Of a stretch of DNA of 64,000 nucleotides, positions 1-8,350 are shown one piece after another (positions within the stretch are counted from its first letter, which is position 1; every line of letters begins with the position of its first letter). The position numbers and the translations under genes are program-made. Location: assembly GCA_948847595.1 (NCBI GenBank), contig CAQOGY010000008.1, positions 62,001-126,000 on the forward strand. The letters run 5' to 3'. The notes under the pieces were generated by a model. The model saw only the letters and a list, made by a program, of their open reading frames with translations, did not search any database and was not told where the DNA came from. The DNA comes from an uncultured Bacteroides sp. GTDB lineage: Bacteria > Bacteroidota > Bacteroidia > Bacteroidales > Bacteroidaceae.

Positions 1-41
1 TTAGGGTAACGGCTATCTACTGCCAATAATCCGATATTCAT
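1..41 (-). CDS. Partial CDS running off the left edge (N-terminus only)
   Basis: An ATG at 41-39 on the minus strand opens a frame that stays open to the window edge (13 codons, beginning MNIGLLAVDSRYP). It follows the 213-residue gene at 96-737 in the same direction and would be the next operon member. The start resembles that of a Bacteroides mobile-element protein family that I associate with radical SAM enzymes, but 13 residues cannot prove this. The product is left unassigned. Confidence 0.45.
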   Translation of the reverse strand, partial: MNIGLLAVDSRYP

Positions 42-95
42 TGTGTCTCTTTTGTGTTTGTCTTCAGAAGTAAATTCTTAATTTCTCATTCTTCA

Positions 96-737
96 TTACC
101 TTCTCATTCCTCCCGGCCGTCCCTGTTCTTCACTCACCGCAGGAGTCAACGGTTGTGCCACTTTGGAATTGTTACCAATCAGCATCATGCCCAATAACGC
201 CCCGGCAATCTTTCCAAGCCAACCGAAGCGTCCGAATACCAGCATGGCAGAAGCCAACAGTCCGAAGATGCCCAGTCCCGACACGTTCCCCTTACCGAGA
301 TTGCCGAAGAAGTTCCCCAACATATCCATGCCGTTGCCGCCGGTCATGTTCCGCAGAAAAGTACCCACACCACCCCAAGACGCACCCATCGATGACACCG
401 ATTGGCTTACCTCTTGCAGGCTTTCCCCGGCTTTGTCTGCCGCATCCGCTATTTTATTTGTAGCGTTCCCTGCCATTTCCAGTCCCTTGTCAACGGCTTC
501 TTCCCCGACCAGCAGGTCTGCCGCCGCACGGACTACCGGTTTGTCATTCACAAGTTTCTCCCAAGCGAGATATCCCATGCCACCACCCATTACCGCTGTT
601 TTGGTGGCATTTCCCAATCCTGCAAGTGTGCGTTGGGGATGCACAAGTGCTCCTCCGATACTGCGTGCCGTAGTTTGTGTTGCCGAGTGGTTGGCTACTT
701 TTTTGCCTATACCTAAGATTGTTGACCATTTTCCCAT
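96..737 (-). CDS. ICE-encoded membrane protein, unknown function
   Basis: This 213-residue protein is rich in glycine and alanine. Its N-terminal half is amphipathic and contains VDKGLEMAGNATNKIADAAD-like helices. Two hydrophobic segments lie near the C-terminus, about residues 153-170 and 174-190, and the tail is GRPGGMRR. It has no signal peptide and I recognise no catalytic motif. It is the last complete gene of a minus-strand operon running from 7009, behind two secreted paralogous proteins, so a role in the conjugation apparatus or in conditioning the envelope for transfer is inferred from position only. Confidence 0.6.
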   Translation of the reverse strand: MGKWSTILGIGKKVANHSATQTTARSIGGALVHPQRTLAGLGNATKTAVMGGGMGYLAWEKLVNDKPVVRAAADLLVGEEAVDKGLEMAGNATNKIADAADKAGESLQEVSQSVSSMGASWGGVGTFLRNMTGGNGMDMLGNFFGNLGKGNVSGLGIFGLLASAMLVFGRFGWLGKIAGALLGMMLIGNNSKVAQPLTPAVSEEQGRPGGMRR

Positions 738-779
738 TGTCGTGTTGATTGTGTTTATATGATTCCTTTGATTGTTTTG

Positions 780-1466
780 TTATCGGTTTCCGCTCCGTTT
801 CCATCGCCGCATGGCAGCCTGCACGATTCCAGCCTTGTCCGTTGGCCTGGGTCGGCTCCCTTCGTCAATCTCCGCCCATACGTCAACAAACGAGGTATAT
901 TTCACGGCGAGTGCCAGATGCTTCAGCTTCTTGTTCATCCGTTTCAGCTTGGGGCGTATGGCGAATACAATCTCCATGCGTTGCTTCTCCGTCATTTTCG
1001 TGTTGTTCATACACACCTGCCGGATGTCGTTCACGATTTCCACGCTTCCCAATATCAAGTCACGGTAAATTTGGTTCCTCCGGGGTGTCAGTGCCACGGC
1101 AAAAGCCCCTTCAGCGTGTTGCCTAAGTTGCTTCGACAAGTCTCCCATGTTGTCCGACAGCCGTCCTATCTCGTGGTAGAAGCCATAGATTTGTGCCGCA
1201 TAGCACACGATATCCCGGAACGAATCAAGATAGTTGTTGAATGTCCGTTGCAAATCGGTCGTGCCTTCCACTTCTTCCCGCATCCAGAGATGTCCGGTTG
1301 TCTGCATCAGCATCGCCTTTTCTTGGCTTTTTAGCTCTTTCTCCGCCTTGTTGGTGTAGCCTAATATCATCCCGGCCAGTGTCGGGTCAATCTGTGCCTC
1401 CACTTTCGCCGTCCCTGCCAATAGCAGCAGGATAAATCCGATGTAATATCCAAGCCATTTCTTCAT
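780..1466 (-). CDS. Secreted ICE transfer-associated protein (RW-tail paralogue 1)
   Basis: The 228-residue protein has an N-terminal signal peptide (hydrophobic stretch near residues 5-20, ending KVEAQ) and is otherwise helical and charged. The C-terminal third reads KRMNKKLKHLALAVKYTSF, then DVW, and it ends AAMRRWKRSGNR. The neighbour at 1485-2177 carries the same KKL-x-L, Y-x4-DVW and RWKR pattern, so the two are tandem paralogues. Two proteins in the main tra operon (37953-38693 and 38725-39459) share the RW-containing tail. A periplasmic part in the mating-pair apparatus is likely by location; no enzymatic motif is visible. Confidence 0.65.
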   Translation of the reverse strand: MKKWLGYYIGFILLLLAGTAKVEAQIDPTLAGMILGYTNKAEKELKSQEKAMLMQTTGHLWMREEVEGTTDLQRTFNNYLDSFRDIVCYAAQIYGFYHEIGRLSDNMGDLSKQLRQHAEGAFAVALTPRRNQIYRDLILGSVEIVNDIRQVCMNNTKMTEKQRMEIVFAIRPKLKRMNKKLKHLALAVKYTSFVDVWAEIDEGSRPRPTDKAGIVQAAMRRWKRSGNR

Positions 1467-1484
1467 GTGCTCTTTCTTCTTACG

Positions 1485-2177
1485 TTAATACCTCGCCGCT
1501 CTTGCCGCCCGTTTCCACCGGTCTAAGGCAAGGTGCGCTATCTCGCTGTTGTCCCGGTCAATCATTCCGGAGGTGATGTTGTTCCACACGTCCATCATCG
1601 TATAGTAGCGGATGCTCAGACATAGTTTGTTCAGTTTCTTGTTGAATGCGCCTAATTTATCGGCCAACGCCCACATCGTTTCACTCCGTTCCGCACCGGT
1701 CAGCATATTCTGCGGCCCTCCGGTGGCTACGGCATTCCGCAGCAGCGTATAGACCGTCACCAGTTCCGTGGCGGTCTCGATATACAGGTTGTTCATCGAC
1801 AACGTGGCGATGACGCCCAGCGGATTATTGCTTACAGCCTTGCGTAGCCTGCCCAGTGAAATGAAGATGCGCACGCCGTCCTCATACAACGTGGTGGCGG
1901 CTTTCAGCGAGGAAGCATACCCGCTGGCCGTTTGCAGGTAGCTGCTGTATTTCCGTTCCCATTCATGGATTTTATTGAACTCGGCGGCAATGGTGTTCTG
2001 CAAGGCAGCCGTGCGCAGTTGCCCGTCCGTCTGGCTCTCTATCTCTCCATTGATAGCCTCATTTCCTTCGGCAAGTGCCATCCACTCCAGCGGATTAGTC
2101 TGCACATATTGTGCCACTGCACGCTGTACCCACAGAATGCTCATAAGCAGCAGGAGGCTAACGGTTTGTAATCTCAT
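1485..2177 (-). CDS. Secreted ICE transfer-associated protein (RW-tail paralogue 2)
   Basis: I chose the ATG at 2177. It gives a clean signal peptide (MRLQTVSLLLLMSILWVQRA, then VAQ), whereas the longer open frame adds 18 residues lying inside the upstream gene. The mature protein is about 210 residues, alpha-helical, and ends with DRWKRAARAARY. It matches the adjacent 780-1466 product in the segment FNKKLNKLCLSIRYYTMMDVW, so it arose by duplication. Its first 20 bases overlap the end of the PH-domain gene, implying translational coupling. The function is unknown; a periplasmic role in conjugation is inferred from the operon. Confidence 0.65.
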   Translation of the reverse strand: MRLQTVSLLLLMSILWVQRAVAQYVQTNPLEWMALAEGNEAINGEIESQTDGQLRTAALQNTIAAEFNKIHEWERKYSSYLQTASGYASSLKAATTLYEDGVRIFISLGRLRKAVSNNPLGVIATLSMNNLYIETATELVTVYTLLRNAVATGGPQNMLTGAERSETMWALADKLGAFNKKLNKLCLSIRYYTMMDVWNNITSGMIDRDNSEIAHLALDRWKRAARAARY

Positions 2178-2652
2178 AAATACCCTTTCGTTGTTTATTG
2201 GTTTCCACTCGTTCACGGATATGATCGACAAGATTCGTCCGGTATTCCACGCCGCGTATATCCAGTTTGGGGGTCATGCGGTCTCCCGAATACACGCTCA
2301 CAGTTTTCAGCCCGGTCGGTTGTTGCAGGAAGCTGCGGTGTTCCCTGAAGTCCACTACACGGTACAGTTCCATGTAGTCGCAGCTTCGGCTGAACACGCC
2401 ATGCCGGTAGATTATCTGTTCGCTGCTGATAAGGTATTCGGTACGGCGCAGGTAGATGAACCGGTACAGCAGGTAAAGGCTGCACAGCACGGAAGCCCCT
2501 GACAAGATACCGCTACCGGCAAGGTTCTCTATCCAGGCACAGCCGTATCCGGCAAGGCAAAGCAGGAGCAGGGGCAGTTCATCAATGGCAAATTGCATGG
2601 AATGCGGTCGGATGACAAGGGTTCCGTAGTGGGCGGTCTGCATAGGCTTCAT
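2158..2652 (-). CDS. PH-domain (YdbS-like) membrane protein
   Basis: This 164-residue protein has two hydrophobic segments (about residues 26-44 and 48-68), followed by a small beta-rich domain with YLISSEQIIYRHGVFSR and a VVDFREHRSFLQQPTGL-type stretch. That pattern is typical of bacterial PH (bPH_2) domains, in which a membrane hairpin precedes a basic, beta-strand domain at the cytoplasmic face. It lies between the Toprim protein and the two RW-tail secreted proteins, 5 bases after the Toprim stop. A scaffolding role at the inner membrane is plausible; the substrate or partner is unknown. Confidence 0.65.
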   Translation of the reverse strand: MKPMQTAHYGTLVIRPHSMQFAIDELPLLLLCLAGYGCAWIENLAGSGILSGASVLCSLYLLYRFIYLRRTEYLISSEQIIYRHGVFSRSCDYMELYRVVDFREHRSFLQQPTGLKTVSVYSGDRMTPKLDIRGVEYRTNLVDHIRERVETNKQRKGIYEITNR

Positions 2653-2657
2653 GGGGA

Positions 2658-4343
2658 TTATCGGTGAAAACGGGGTTGGTATTCTTCTCTCATGCCCGAA
2701 AGTGAGTTGGTTATATCCGTTTCCAACCGGGCAAGTTCTTCCTGTATCTCATACATCTCTTGGAAACCTTTGTCCGGCATTCCCCTGTCATTGACTTCAA
2801 AAGATTGCACGACTTTCTCTGCCCGTTCAATCCGTTTGCGTACGGCTTCATGGTCTGCTTCATCATACAGGCCGGTACGGATATGTCCGGGATTGACTTC
2901 GGGCAAATCGGACAAGGCGCGGTTCAGGGTAGCCCTGCCACTGATTTCCCAATCATCAAGTTCCTTTTCTTCCGTTTCCATCCGTTTGTCAAGCAATTGG
3001 TCGTTCCAGTCCTTGTAACCTTCAGCCGCCGGCTCATAGATGATGCTTCCCATCACAGGTGTGCCGGACCGGGATAGCATTTGTAGAGCTTTGGAGATAG
3101 CGTGCAGGTCGTTTTCCATTTCCTCCAGTTCCTCCTTGTTTGTCGCACCGTCAGTACGGCTGGTTTCATAATTGTCCCTACGGTTCATATACATCTCCTG
3201 CAAATATCCGTCACCCATTTTCATGTATTTGAGAACCGCATCTTCCAAATCGGGTTTCAAGGTATCTATGCCCAGGCTCGCTGTCACTTTCTTGAAGTCA
3301 AACGGTTCCATTGCTATTTCATGGCGTTGATAACCCCCACTGCAATCTTGCACGATTAAATTCCCGGCTTTCGACAGGTAACCGGAGAACTCCCTTCCGG
3401 CATGGGTCAGCGCAAAATTGATAGCGAATACCTGTCCGGAACGGTCACGGTCAAAACAAAGGTGGTGTGTGGCAGTCGGTGTCTCTGCCATCATCCCCTT
3501 GAATTGTTGCTGGCTCGGCGACCCTCCGGTGGAGACAAACACCGAATCTTCCATATTCAGTGTACTTGCGTTCAACTGGCAGAAAGCCATCGCATCGAGC
3601 GCACTCTCAAACCAATACACGTTTCTCACTTCAGGTAAAGCCAAGTGTCCCGGATTACCTATCCATATTCCTTGCGTGGCGTTACTTCCGGCGGCCATGC
3701 CCTTATACACCATTTTTCCCTCCCGGTTCGGGCGGCTTCGTTCCTCCAATCCGGCTTTTTCATCCGGCTTGTTCGGCAGGGTTAAGGGAAACGAGAGGTT
3801 GGTATATCGCTTCCCGTCCGTCCGCAGCTTGGTGGTCAGGAAGATATTGTCGGCAAACAGCCGTTGGGTGGCAAGGTCGATGCCACGGTTCTTGAAGTAA
3901 GGATAGAATTTCTTCTGGCTCTCCCAGTTGCCCAAGTCAAAGCTCTGCCATTCGTAATCATTGGCGTTGAAGGGTTTGTTTTGCTTCTCCGGATTCAAGA
4001 CACGGGCATTCCGTTCCGTGACAGGTTGGTTCAGCAGGCGGTTGCACACAAGGTTCACCAGCCTGTCCTTCGACATCCCCGGCGTATATTCCGCAAAGAA
4101 ATGCGGATGCTCCTTGATAAAGGAGATGATGTTGTAGTTCCGCTGTTCGGGCGGTTGGAAGCAGCACATGCCGTTCCGGGTGACAATGAATTTGTCACCA
4201 CGAATACGGCGGCCGTTGCTGTCCAGGCGAACGTAAGAGGGGTAGCGGATACCGTCCTTCCGGTTCAAATGATACCCGGCATCCTGCAACACCTCTTGGA
4301 TGTTGATGCGTTGTTTGAAATCTTCATAGGTCAGTTCCGACAT
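2658..4343 (-). CDS. Toprim-domain primase-like protein (TraP/DUF3991 type)
   Basis: The 561-residue protein has an N-terminal region resembling a CHC2-like DNA-binding fold (residues 1-110, with RNGMCCFQPPEQRNYNIISF). A Toprim core follows, with the acidic motif WFESALDAMAF near residue 244 and CFDRDRSGQ near 296. The C-terminal 170 residues are acidic and coiled-coil-like (MEEL, ARLETDI). The Glu and Asp-x-Asp pattern matches Toprim primases and nucleases. In Bacteroides conjugative transposons such proteins (TraP type) are thought to prime complementary-strand synthesis in the recipient. It is the only DNA-processing gene seen in this operon, which otherwise encodes membrane and unknown proteins. 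Confidence 0.75.
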   Translation of the reverse strand: MSELTYEDFKQRINIQEVLQDAGYHLNRKDGIRYPSYVRLDSNGRRIRGDKFIVTRNGMCCFQPPEQRNYNIISFIKEHPHFFAEYTPGMSKDRLVNLVCNRLLNQPVTERNARVLNPEKQNKPFNANDYEWQSFDLGNWESQKKFYPYFKNRGIDLATQRLFADNIFLTTKLRTDGKRYTNLSFPLTLPNKPDEKAGLEERSRPNREGKMVYKGMAAGSNATQGIWIGNPGHLALPEVRNVYWFESALDAMAFCQLNASTLNMEDSVFVSTGGSPSQQQFKGMMAETPTATHHLCFDRDRSGQVFAINFALTHAGREFSGYLSKAGNLIVQDCSGGYQRHEIAMEPFDFKKVTASLGIDTLKPDLEDAVLKYMKMGDGYLQEMYMNRRDNYETSRTDGATNKEELEEMENDLHAISKALQMLSRSGTPVMGSIIYEPAAEGYKDWNDQLLDKRMETEEKELDDWEISGRATLNRALSDLPEVNPGHIRTGLYDEADHEAVRKRIERAEKVVQSFEVNDRGMPDKGFQEMYEIQEELARLETDITNSLSGMREEYQPRFHR

Positions 4344-4382
4344 AATATAAAGGTGTGTTTGTGTTGTGTTCTCTTTATGGGT

Positions 4383-5984
4383 TTACATTCCGTGGCGCAT
4401 CTCGTGGCGGATATGCTCATTCGCCGCCGCCTCAAAGTTTCGTGTGGCCACATCCATAGGCGTATCCACTCCCGGTTTGAAGTAGGGGTGTAGCGCAGGC
4501 CCGTGGTGGTGATGTTCGGCGAATATCACCGGTCTTGAATGGCAGTGGTGGTCATGCCCCAGTTCCGCAGCCACGGCTGCGCCGGCAAGCAGGGCGGCAC
4601 CGATTTTCGTTCCCAACGGGGTCCGGTCTCTCGACTTCATATCCACCTCGCCGAACACTTTGGAGAACAGCTTCAGGCGGTGGTAGTCGTCAATAGCCAT
4701 AAACTTGTCGTATTGCTTCTGCGTAATCTCGTGGCTCACCCGTTCGCCGTCGATAATGGCGGTCATCTTGTATGTTCCCTCTTGTCCGGACGGCTCCACA
4801 CGGATGTCATCCACTGTCACCTCCCTGCCATGCTTTCCTTCCCGGTACCAGCCTTTGTCGGGACGGATTGCCGCAAGGTCGTTGCCGTTCATTGCCACGC
4901 CGCCCCTCGGCAATCCCTCTCGCAGCTCCCGTTCCGCTTCCACCGGCATACCGCCGGCAATCCTTTCCGCCTGTTGTTGCCCCACGGCCAACCGGCTGTT
5001 CAAATCTTCCAGCACCTCCGGGTGCAAGGACAGGTTCACAGTCTCCCTGCCATTCAGCATTTCCAACGTCACTTTGCCGTCATAATCGTCTTGGATTACC
5101 CCGTTGATGATTTCCAGCCGTTTTTCCGCCGTAGCTTCTTCCAATGTGTTGGCGGTCAGTGCGGCAAGTTCCTCCTCTGTCAGGTCATATTGCAGGTCCG
5201 CATCCACCGCAGCCGACTGCACGGTCAGCGTTCGTGTCTCGCTATCCACGATAATACCGTGGCTTGCCAGGCATTCCTGCCATCTCTCGTTGGTGAAATA
5301 CACCGGCGAGGCTACCAGTTCCTTGTAGGGCTTGGCAGACTCGGTGCTTCTCTGTCGGGGGTGTATGGGCGTCACCACGCTCTGCAATTCTTTCAGCACA
5401 TCCCTCTCCGCTACCGGGGCGGTGGCGTGTCCTTTGTAATAGAAGCCGTAGCCGCCCGATTGTAGTTCCCCCGGTTTCATGCGTCCGTCAGGGCGGTTTG
5501 GCACGATAGGCGCACCGGGATAGTAGAGGTCTCCGCCGATGCGCCGCAGGTGGAAGCCCCCTTGTTGCCGGGGTGTCCAGCCGAGAAAGCCGTGGCAGAT
5601 CGGATGGAAAGGACGCATGGGCATTCCCACACGCCCATACTCTCCGGCACCGGTACGGTAGCCGTGCAGTCCCATGGCGACCCGTCCGTTGGCGTTCCGG
5701 GCATGTACGAAGTCTTTCGGCAGGTCGAAGTCGGCGGCCACGATGCTCGCAAAGGTATTGTAACACCGTTTGTTGGCGGAGTTCGTGCCCCAGTCGGTCA
5801 GCGCACGCAGTTGCTTCTCGCCGATAGGATAGGTCAGCAAGGGCGAATCATGCCCCTGCACAATCAAGGCAAACCCTTCGCTGCTTCCGGCAAGGTAGCC
5901 ACGCATACCGTTACGCAGCAACAGGTCTTGCATTTCCGGCGGTAAATCCAACGGCCGGGGATTGGTATTCTTTCGGATAGACAT
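4383..5984 (-). CDS. ICE accessory protein with DUF3945-like repeats and a His-rich tail
   Basis: The 533-residue protein has no signal peptide. Its middle contains two short modules of the form ITPEQ/Y-D-KF, including VSHEITQKQYDKFMAIDDYHR near residue 430. Such modules are typical of the DUF3945/DUF4099 group encoded by Bacteroidales mobile elements. Near the C-terminus a hydrophobic Ala-rich patch is followed by histidine-rich text (GHDHHCHSRP, AEHHHHGP), which could bind metal. It is placed between the Toprim protein and small ICE genes. No function is known to me; a transfer-associated or DNA-metabolism role is inferred from context. Confidence 0.6.
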   Translation of the reverse strand: MSIRKNTNPRPLDLPPEMQDLLLRNGMRGYLAGSSEGFALIVQGHDSPLLTYPIGEKQLRALTDWGTNSANKRCYNTFASIVAADFDLPKDFVHARNANGRVAMGLHGYRTGAGEYGRVGMPMRPFHPICHGFLGWTPRQQGGFHLRRIGGDLYYPGAPIVPNRPDGRMKPGELQSGGYGFYYKGHATAPVAERDVLKELQSVVTPIHPRQRSTESAKPYKELVASPVYFTNERWQECLASHGIIVDSETRTLTVQSAAVDADLQYDLTEEELAALTANTLEEATAEKRLEIINGVIQDDYDGKVTLEMLNGRETVNLSLHPEVLEDLNSRLAVGQQQAERIAGGMPVEAERELREGLPRGGVAMNGNDLAAIRPDKGWYREGKHGREVTVDDIRVEPSGQEGTYKMTAIIDGERVSHEITQKQYDKFMAIDDYHRLKLFSKVFGEVDMKSRDRTPLGTKIGAALLAGAAVAAELGHDHHCHSRPVIFAEHHHHGPALHPYFKPGVDTPMDVATRNFEAAANEHIRHEMRHGM

Positions 5985-6011
5985 ATTGTATTCTCTTATT
6001 TAATGGTTCAA

Positions 6012-6251
6012 TCAAGCGTCTCCGTTCGCTATCGCTTCCTCCAGTTCCTCTTGCTTCATTTGCAGGAACTTCCAGGCGGTTCCGTCATTCATCGGCAGTT
6101 CACGCAGGCGGCAATACCGCTCATACTCCTGTTTCCATGCCTTGGAGTGGTGGGTCACATACCCCAGCCATCCGAACACGCCGCTCTGCACCTTCTCCAC
6201 AAGCGTTTCTTCCGGATAGAATCTTTCCGTTTCCAATTTTTCATTCATCAT
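6012..6251 (-). CDS. Small ICE protein, unknown function
   Basis: The ATG at 6251 (MMNEKLETERFYPEETL) lies just after the upstream stop at 6254, so I prefer it to the longer frame, which would overlap the upstream gene by 51 bases. The product of about 79 residues is acidic and helical, with an aromatic centre (GVFGWLGYVTHHSKAWKQ) and an acidic C-terminal helix (MKQEELEEAIANGDA). There are no membrane segments or recognisable motifs. It is part of the minus-strand operon from 7009. The AT-rich junction before it contains the recurring GAAGAATTAAGAATGA linker seen at several gene borders of this ICE. Confidence 0.55.
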   Translation of the reverse strand: MMNEKLETERFYPEETLVEKVQSGVFGWLGYVTHHSKAWKQEYERYCRLRELPMNDGTAWKFLQMKQEELEEAIANGDA

Positions 6252-6253
6252 TC

Positions 6254-7009
6254 TTAATTCTTCATTTTCAATTTGCCTGCCCCGTTCTTCTTCATTTCCT
6301 CCCACATCTCTTCACTGTACTCCTTTTCCTCCACATAGTCCAGGTTGCCCTGTTCGTCCATCACCCAACAGCCGAAGCACCCGAAGTTGTATTTTTTCAA
6401 CCCCTTCTTGTTCTGTTCACGCCATTGGCGTTCATCCCCGATACCGATGCGGATGCCGGTAGGGTCATGCAGGTCGATACCGAGTGTCAGCATACTGCCT
6501 TCGTCAACCAGTGTCAAAGGCTCACCGTTCTGCAGACAGTTCAGTTCGGCGTTGCTCAGTTCAAAATAATCGCAGAAGTATTGCAGGTTACGGCCGATGA
6601 CGGGTGTCGGCACGGAAAGAATCTGTCCGGTGCCTTCGTCTATTTGGTGGAAGGCTTGCACCTGTCTGCCGTCCGCATCGGTCATGGTAGCCATCACCGC
6701 TTTCCCGGCTTCCAGCTTTTGGCAGTTTGCCTCGCTGAACTGTTCCAATCGACTTTGGGCAAGCACCGGATAAAACAGGATGTCCGCTTCCCTTGTTTCG
6801 GTTCTGACCAATGCGAAGCGTGTGCGCCCTTGTATGATATTCCCTCCTTCATCCGTGATATGGATAGGCAGCACTGGTGAACGGTAGCCGTCACATACCT
6901 GTTGCAACACCGATTGCGGCAAGTCGCCAATCATTTCACGGGTCAGTCCGAATTTTTTGAGGATGCCGTAAGGTATTTCTTCCTCTTTGAATTTGTGTTG
7001 ATAGTTCAT
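6254..7009 (-). CDS. DUF4099-type ICE protein (first gene of left operon)
   Basis: The 251-residue cytoplasmic protein begins MNYQHKFKEEEIPYGILKKF, where FGL-TREMIGDLPQ follows. This opening is typical of DUF4099 proteins encoded next to DUF3945 proteins on Bacteroides mobile elements. The C-terminus is lysine-rich and ends GKLKMKN. It is the promoter-proximal gene of the left minus-strand operon, and the 27-bp repeat at 7121-7147 lies 112 bases upstream of its start codon. The molecular role is unknown; interaction with DNA or with the transfer machinery is only inferred from co-occurrence. Confidence 0.65.
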   Translation of the reverse strand: MNYQHKFKEEEIPYGILKKFGLTREMIGDLPQSVLQQVCDGYRSPVLPIHITDEGGNIIQGRTRFALVRTETREADILFYPVLAQSRLEQFSEANCQKLEAGKAVMATMTDADGRQVQAFHQIDEGTGQILSVPTPVIGRNLQYFCDYFELSNAELNCLQNGEPLTLVDEGSMLTLGIDLHDPTGIRIGIGDERQWREQNKKGLKKYNFGCFGCWVMDEQGNLDYVEEKEYSEEMWEEMKKNGAGKLKMKN

Positions 7010-7073
7010 AATCCTTTGGGTATAAGTTCACTTTTGGGGGCAAAATAAATTCATCGTCTGCACCTGTATTGGG

Positions 7074-7099
7074 CGGAAACGATAAATCGTTCCGTTTTT
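7074..7099 (+). other. Hairpin with T-run in the divergent control region
   Basis: CGGAAACGAT at 7074-7083 pairs with ATCGTTCCG at 7086-7094 (one bulged A), and five T residues follow on the plus strand. It looks like a short intrinsic terminator for plus-strand transcripts, but no gene lies upstream in that direction. It could equally be an operator or a nicking-site hairpin. It lies between the left minus operon and the M23 gene. Confidence 0.35.
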
Positions 7100-7120
7100 G
7101 AAGTTATTTATGGAAACACG

Positions 7121-7147
7121 GAAAAATCAGACTGTCAATCATACTCC
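7121..7147 (-). promoter_or_regulatory. 27-bp regulatory repeat, copy 1
   Basis: A 27-base sequence (core TCAGACTGTCAATCATACTCC) is identical to 48660-48686 and in the same orientation. Here it is 112 bases upstream of the minus-strand operon starting at 7009. Copy 2 is 122 bases upstream of the tra operon starting at 48538. In both places the motif TTTATG lies on the plus strand 8 bases before the repeat. About 80 bases downstream on the minus strand there is an imperfect Bacteroidetes -7 box. A shared activator site for the two transfer operons is the likeliest explanation. Confidence 0.6.
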
Positions 7148-7288
7148 AAACGGAAAATTCAACCCATTCTGGCGTGTGTTGGTTGCGAGTATGATTCCCA
7201 GGTATGATGGCTTATACAAGGTTAAAATTCAGTGCTTTTCCTCCTTTATATATAAAGTAGTCGAAGTTCTCTCCCTACCTTTGTCCGT

Positions 7289-7927
7289 ATGAAAGCGATT
7301 CTTATATTATCCATGCTGTCGGTGTGTCTGTCCGCTAAAGCGCAGTTCCACACCGTAGCCAGGCGGCAACCGGTCTGTCGCATAGACACAAAAAAAGGCC
7401 TTCCTCCTGTAGAAAAGGTTTCCAATCCAAATAAGGAGTCTGTTTCTACGGCAGGGAAATTCCCTGCCAATGAGTATGGCGAGTGGGTACGGCGATACAT
7501 GAGCGTCTCCTATCCGTTGAAGCGTATTACTGTCACTTCGCCTTATGGTCTCCGTATCGACCCTTTCAGCAAGAAGCGCAGTCGGCACAACGGGATCGAC
7601 CTGCGTGCCAAAGGTGAAGAAGCTTACGCCATGTTGTCGGGCGTGGTGGTCAAGGTGGGGTACGACAGGCGTTCGGGTAACTTCGTCACCCTCCGTCACG
7701 GCGGTTACACCGTCAGCTATTGCCACCTTTCCCAAGTGCTGGTTCGTCGGGGGGCTTCCGTCATGCCCGGCGAGGTGATTGCCATTACCGGCAACACGGG
7801 GCGCAGTACCGGTCCCCATATGCACCTTACCTGCAAATTCCAAAACCGTTACATCAATCCCGGTATTCTCTTGCAGTTTGTCCGGGAGACAAAAGAGGAA
7901 GCTGTCGCCCGTTTAGGTATTTTCTGA
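7289..7927 (+). CDS. M23-family (LytM-like) cell-wall metallopeptidase
   Basis: This 212-residue secreted protein has a signal peptide (MKAILILSMLSVCLSAKAQ). The C-terminal M23 fold shows both zinc motifs: HNGIDLRA near residue 99 and HMHL near residue 176, with the intervening GNTGRSTGP. It should cleave peptidoglycan cross-links in the periplasm. ICEs use such enzymes to open the wall locally for the mating channel. It is transcribed away from the minus-strand transfer operon, and a TACCTTTG box lies at 7277-7284, very close to the start codon. The length is normal for a single-domain M23 enzyme. Confidence 0.85.
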   Translation: MKAILILSMLSVCLSAKAQFHTVARRQPVCRIDTKKGLPPVEKVSNPNKESVSTAGKFPANEYGEWVRRYMSVSYPLKRITVTSPYGLRIDPFSKKRSRHNGIDLRAKGEEAYAMLSGVVVKVGYDRRSGNFVTLRHGGYTVSYCHLSQVLVRRGASVMPGEVIAITGNTGRSTGPHMHLTCKFQNRYINPGILLQFVRETKEEAVARLGIF

Positions 7928-8026
7928 CAGCGTTTTTCTTGCGAATTTTCTCTGTGATTATTTGATTATATAGATATTGTTTTGTAACTTTACATACTGA
8001 TTTTAAAACACTTAAAACATGAATAT

Positions 8027-8215
8027 ATGGACGCTCTGATAATACTTTTGGTAGGTTATGTAATACTCAAAAGCATATTTTCCGGTGGGGATGACTACGA
8101 TAAAAAGCCCAAACACCGCAAAAGAAGAAAGAAATCATCCTTTTGGGATGATACCCCTACGTATTCCGATTACGACACGTGGAACCGATCGCATGGGGAT
8201 AAGAACAGGCTTTAA
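8027..8215 (+). CDS. Small single-pass membrane protein
   Basis: The 62-residue protein begins with a hydrophobic helix (MDALIILLVGYVILKSIF). It continues with a strongly basic segment (KKPKHRKRRKKSSFWDD) and ends in a polar tail rich in aromatic and acidic residues. It probably sits in the inner membrane with the basic part in the cytoplasm (positive-inside rule). It lies between the M23 peptidase and the AbiF gene on the same strand. I do not recognise the family. Confidence 0.55.
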   Translation: MDALIILLVGYVILKSIFSGGDDYDKKPKHRKRRKKSSFWDDTPTYSDYDTWNRSHGDKNRL

Positions 8216-8249
8216 AATAGTTAAAAATGAATTGATTTGTCCGAAACTC

Positions 8250-8280
8250 TTGGATATTCCAAAAGAAAGTCGTACATTTG
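8250..8280 (+). promoter_or_regulatory. Promoter of the small RNA upstream of abiF
   Basis: TACATTTG at 8273-8280 is an exact TAnnTTTG -7 box. It is preceded, with a 19-base spacer, by TTGG at 8250-8253 as a -33-like element. Transcription would begin near 8286, right at the 5' edge of the structured RNA. Confidence 0.55.
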
Positions 8281-8285
8281 CATTG

Positions 8286-8337
8286 CTAGAATCCGCCACG
8301 CTTCCCGTAGAACAGCGTACCAGGGCGGAACTTTTTT
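8286..8337 (+). ncRNA. Small structured RNA upstream of abiF (abiF-motif-like)
   Basis: The predicted transcript is about 50 nt. An outer stem TCCGCC/GGCGGA encloses an inner stem ACGCT/AGCGT with an 11-nt loop, and seven T residues follow (about 8334-8340), so it can terminate itself. It has a consensus promoter and ends about 13 bases before the AbiF start codon. A conserved RNA motif upstream of abiF genes has been described from comparative genomics (the abiF motif), where the RNA may act as an antitoxin. The match here is by architecture, not by alignment. Confidence 0.55.
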
Positions 8338-8350
8338 TATATATACGTTT

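Noticed and set aside
155..762. Plus-strand open frames opposite the left operon genes
   Set aside because: They are antisense shadows of the minus-strand genes with no promoter, signal or family features; the same applies to other long opposite-strand frames in the tra region.
8237..8350. N-terminal extension of AbiF
   Set aside because: It would be translated from the structured RNA and its promoter; the Abi_2 homology starts after the ATG at 8351.
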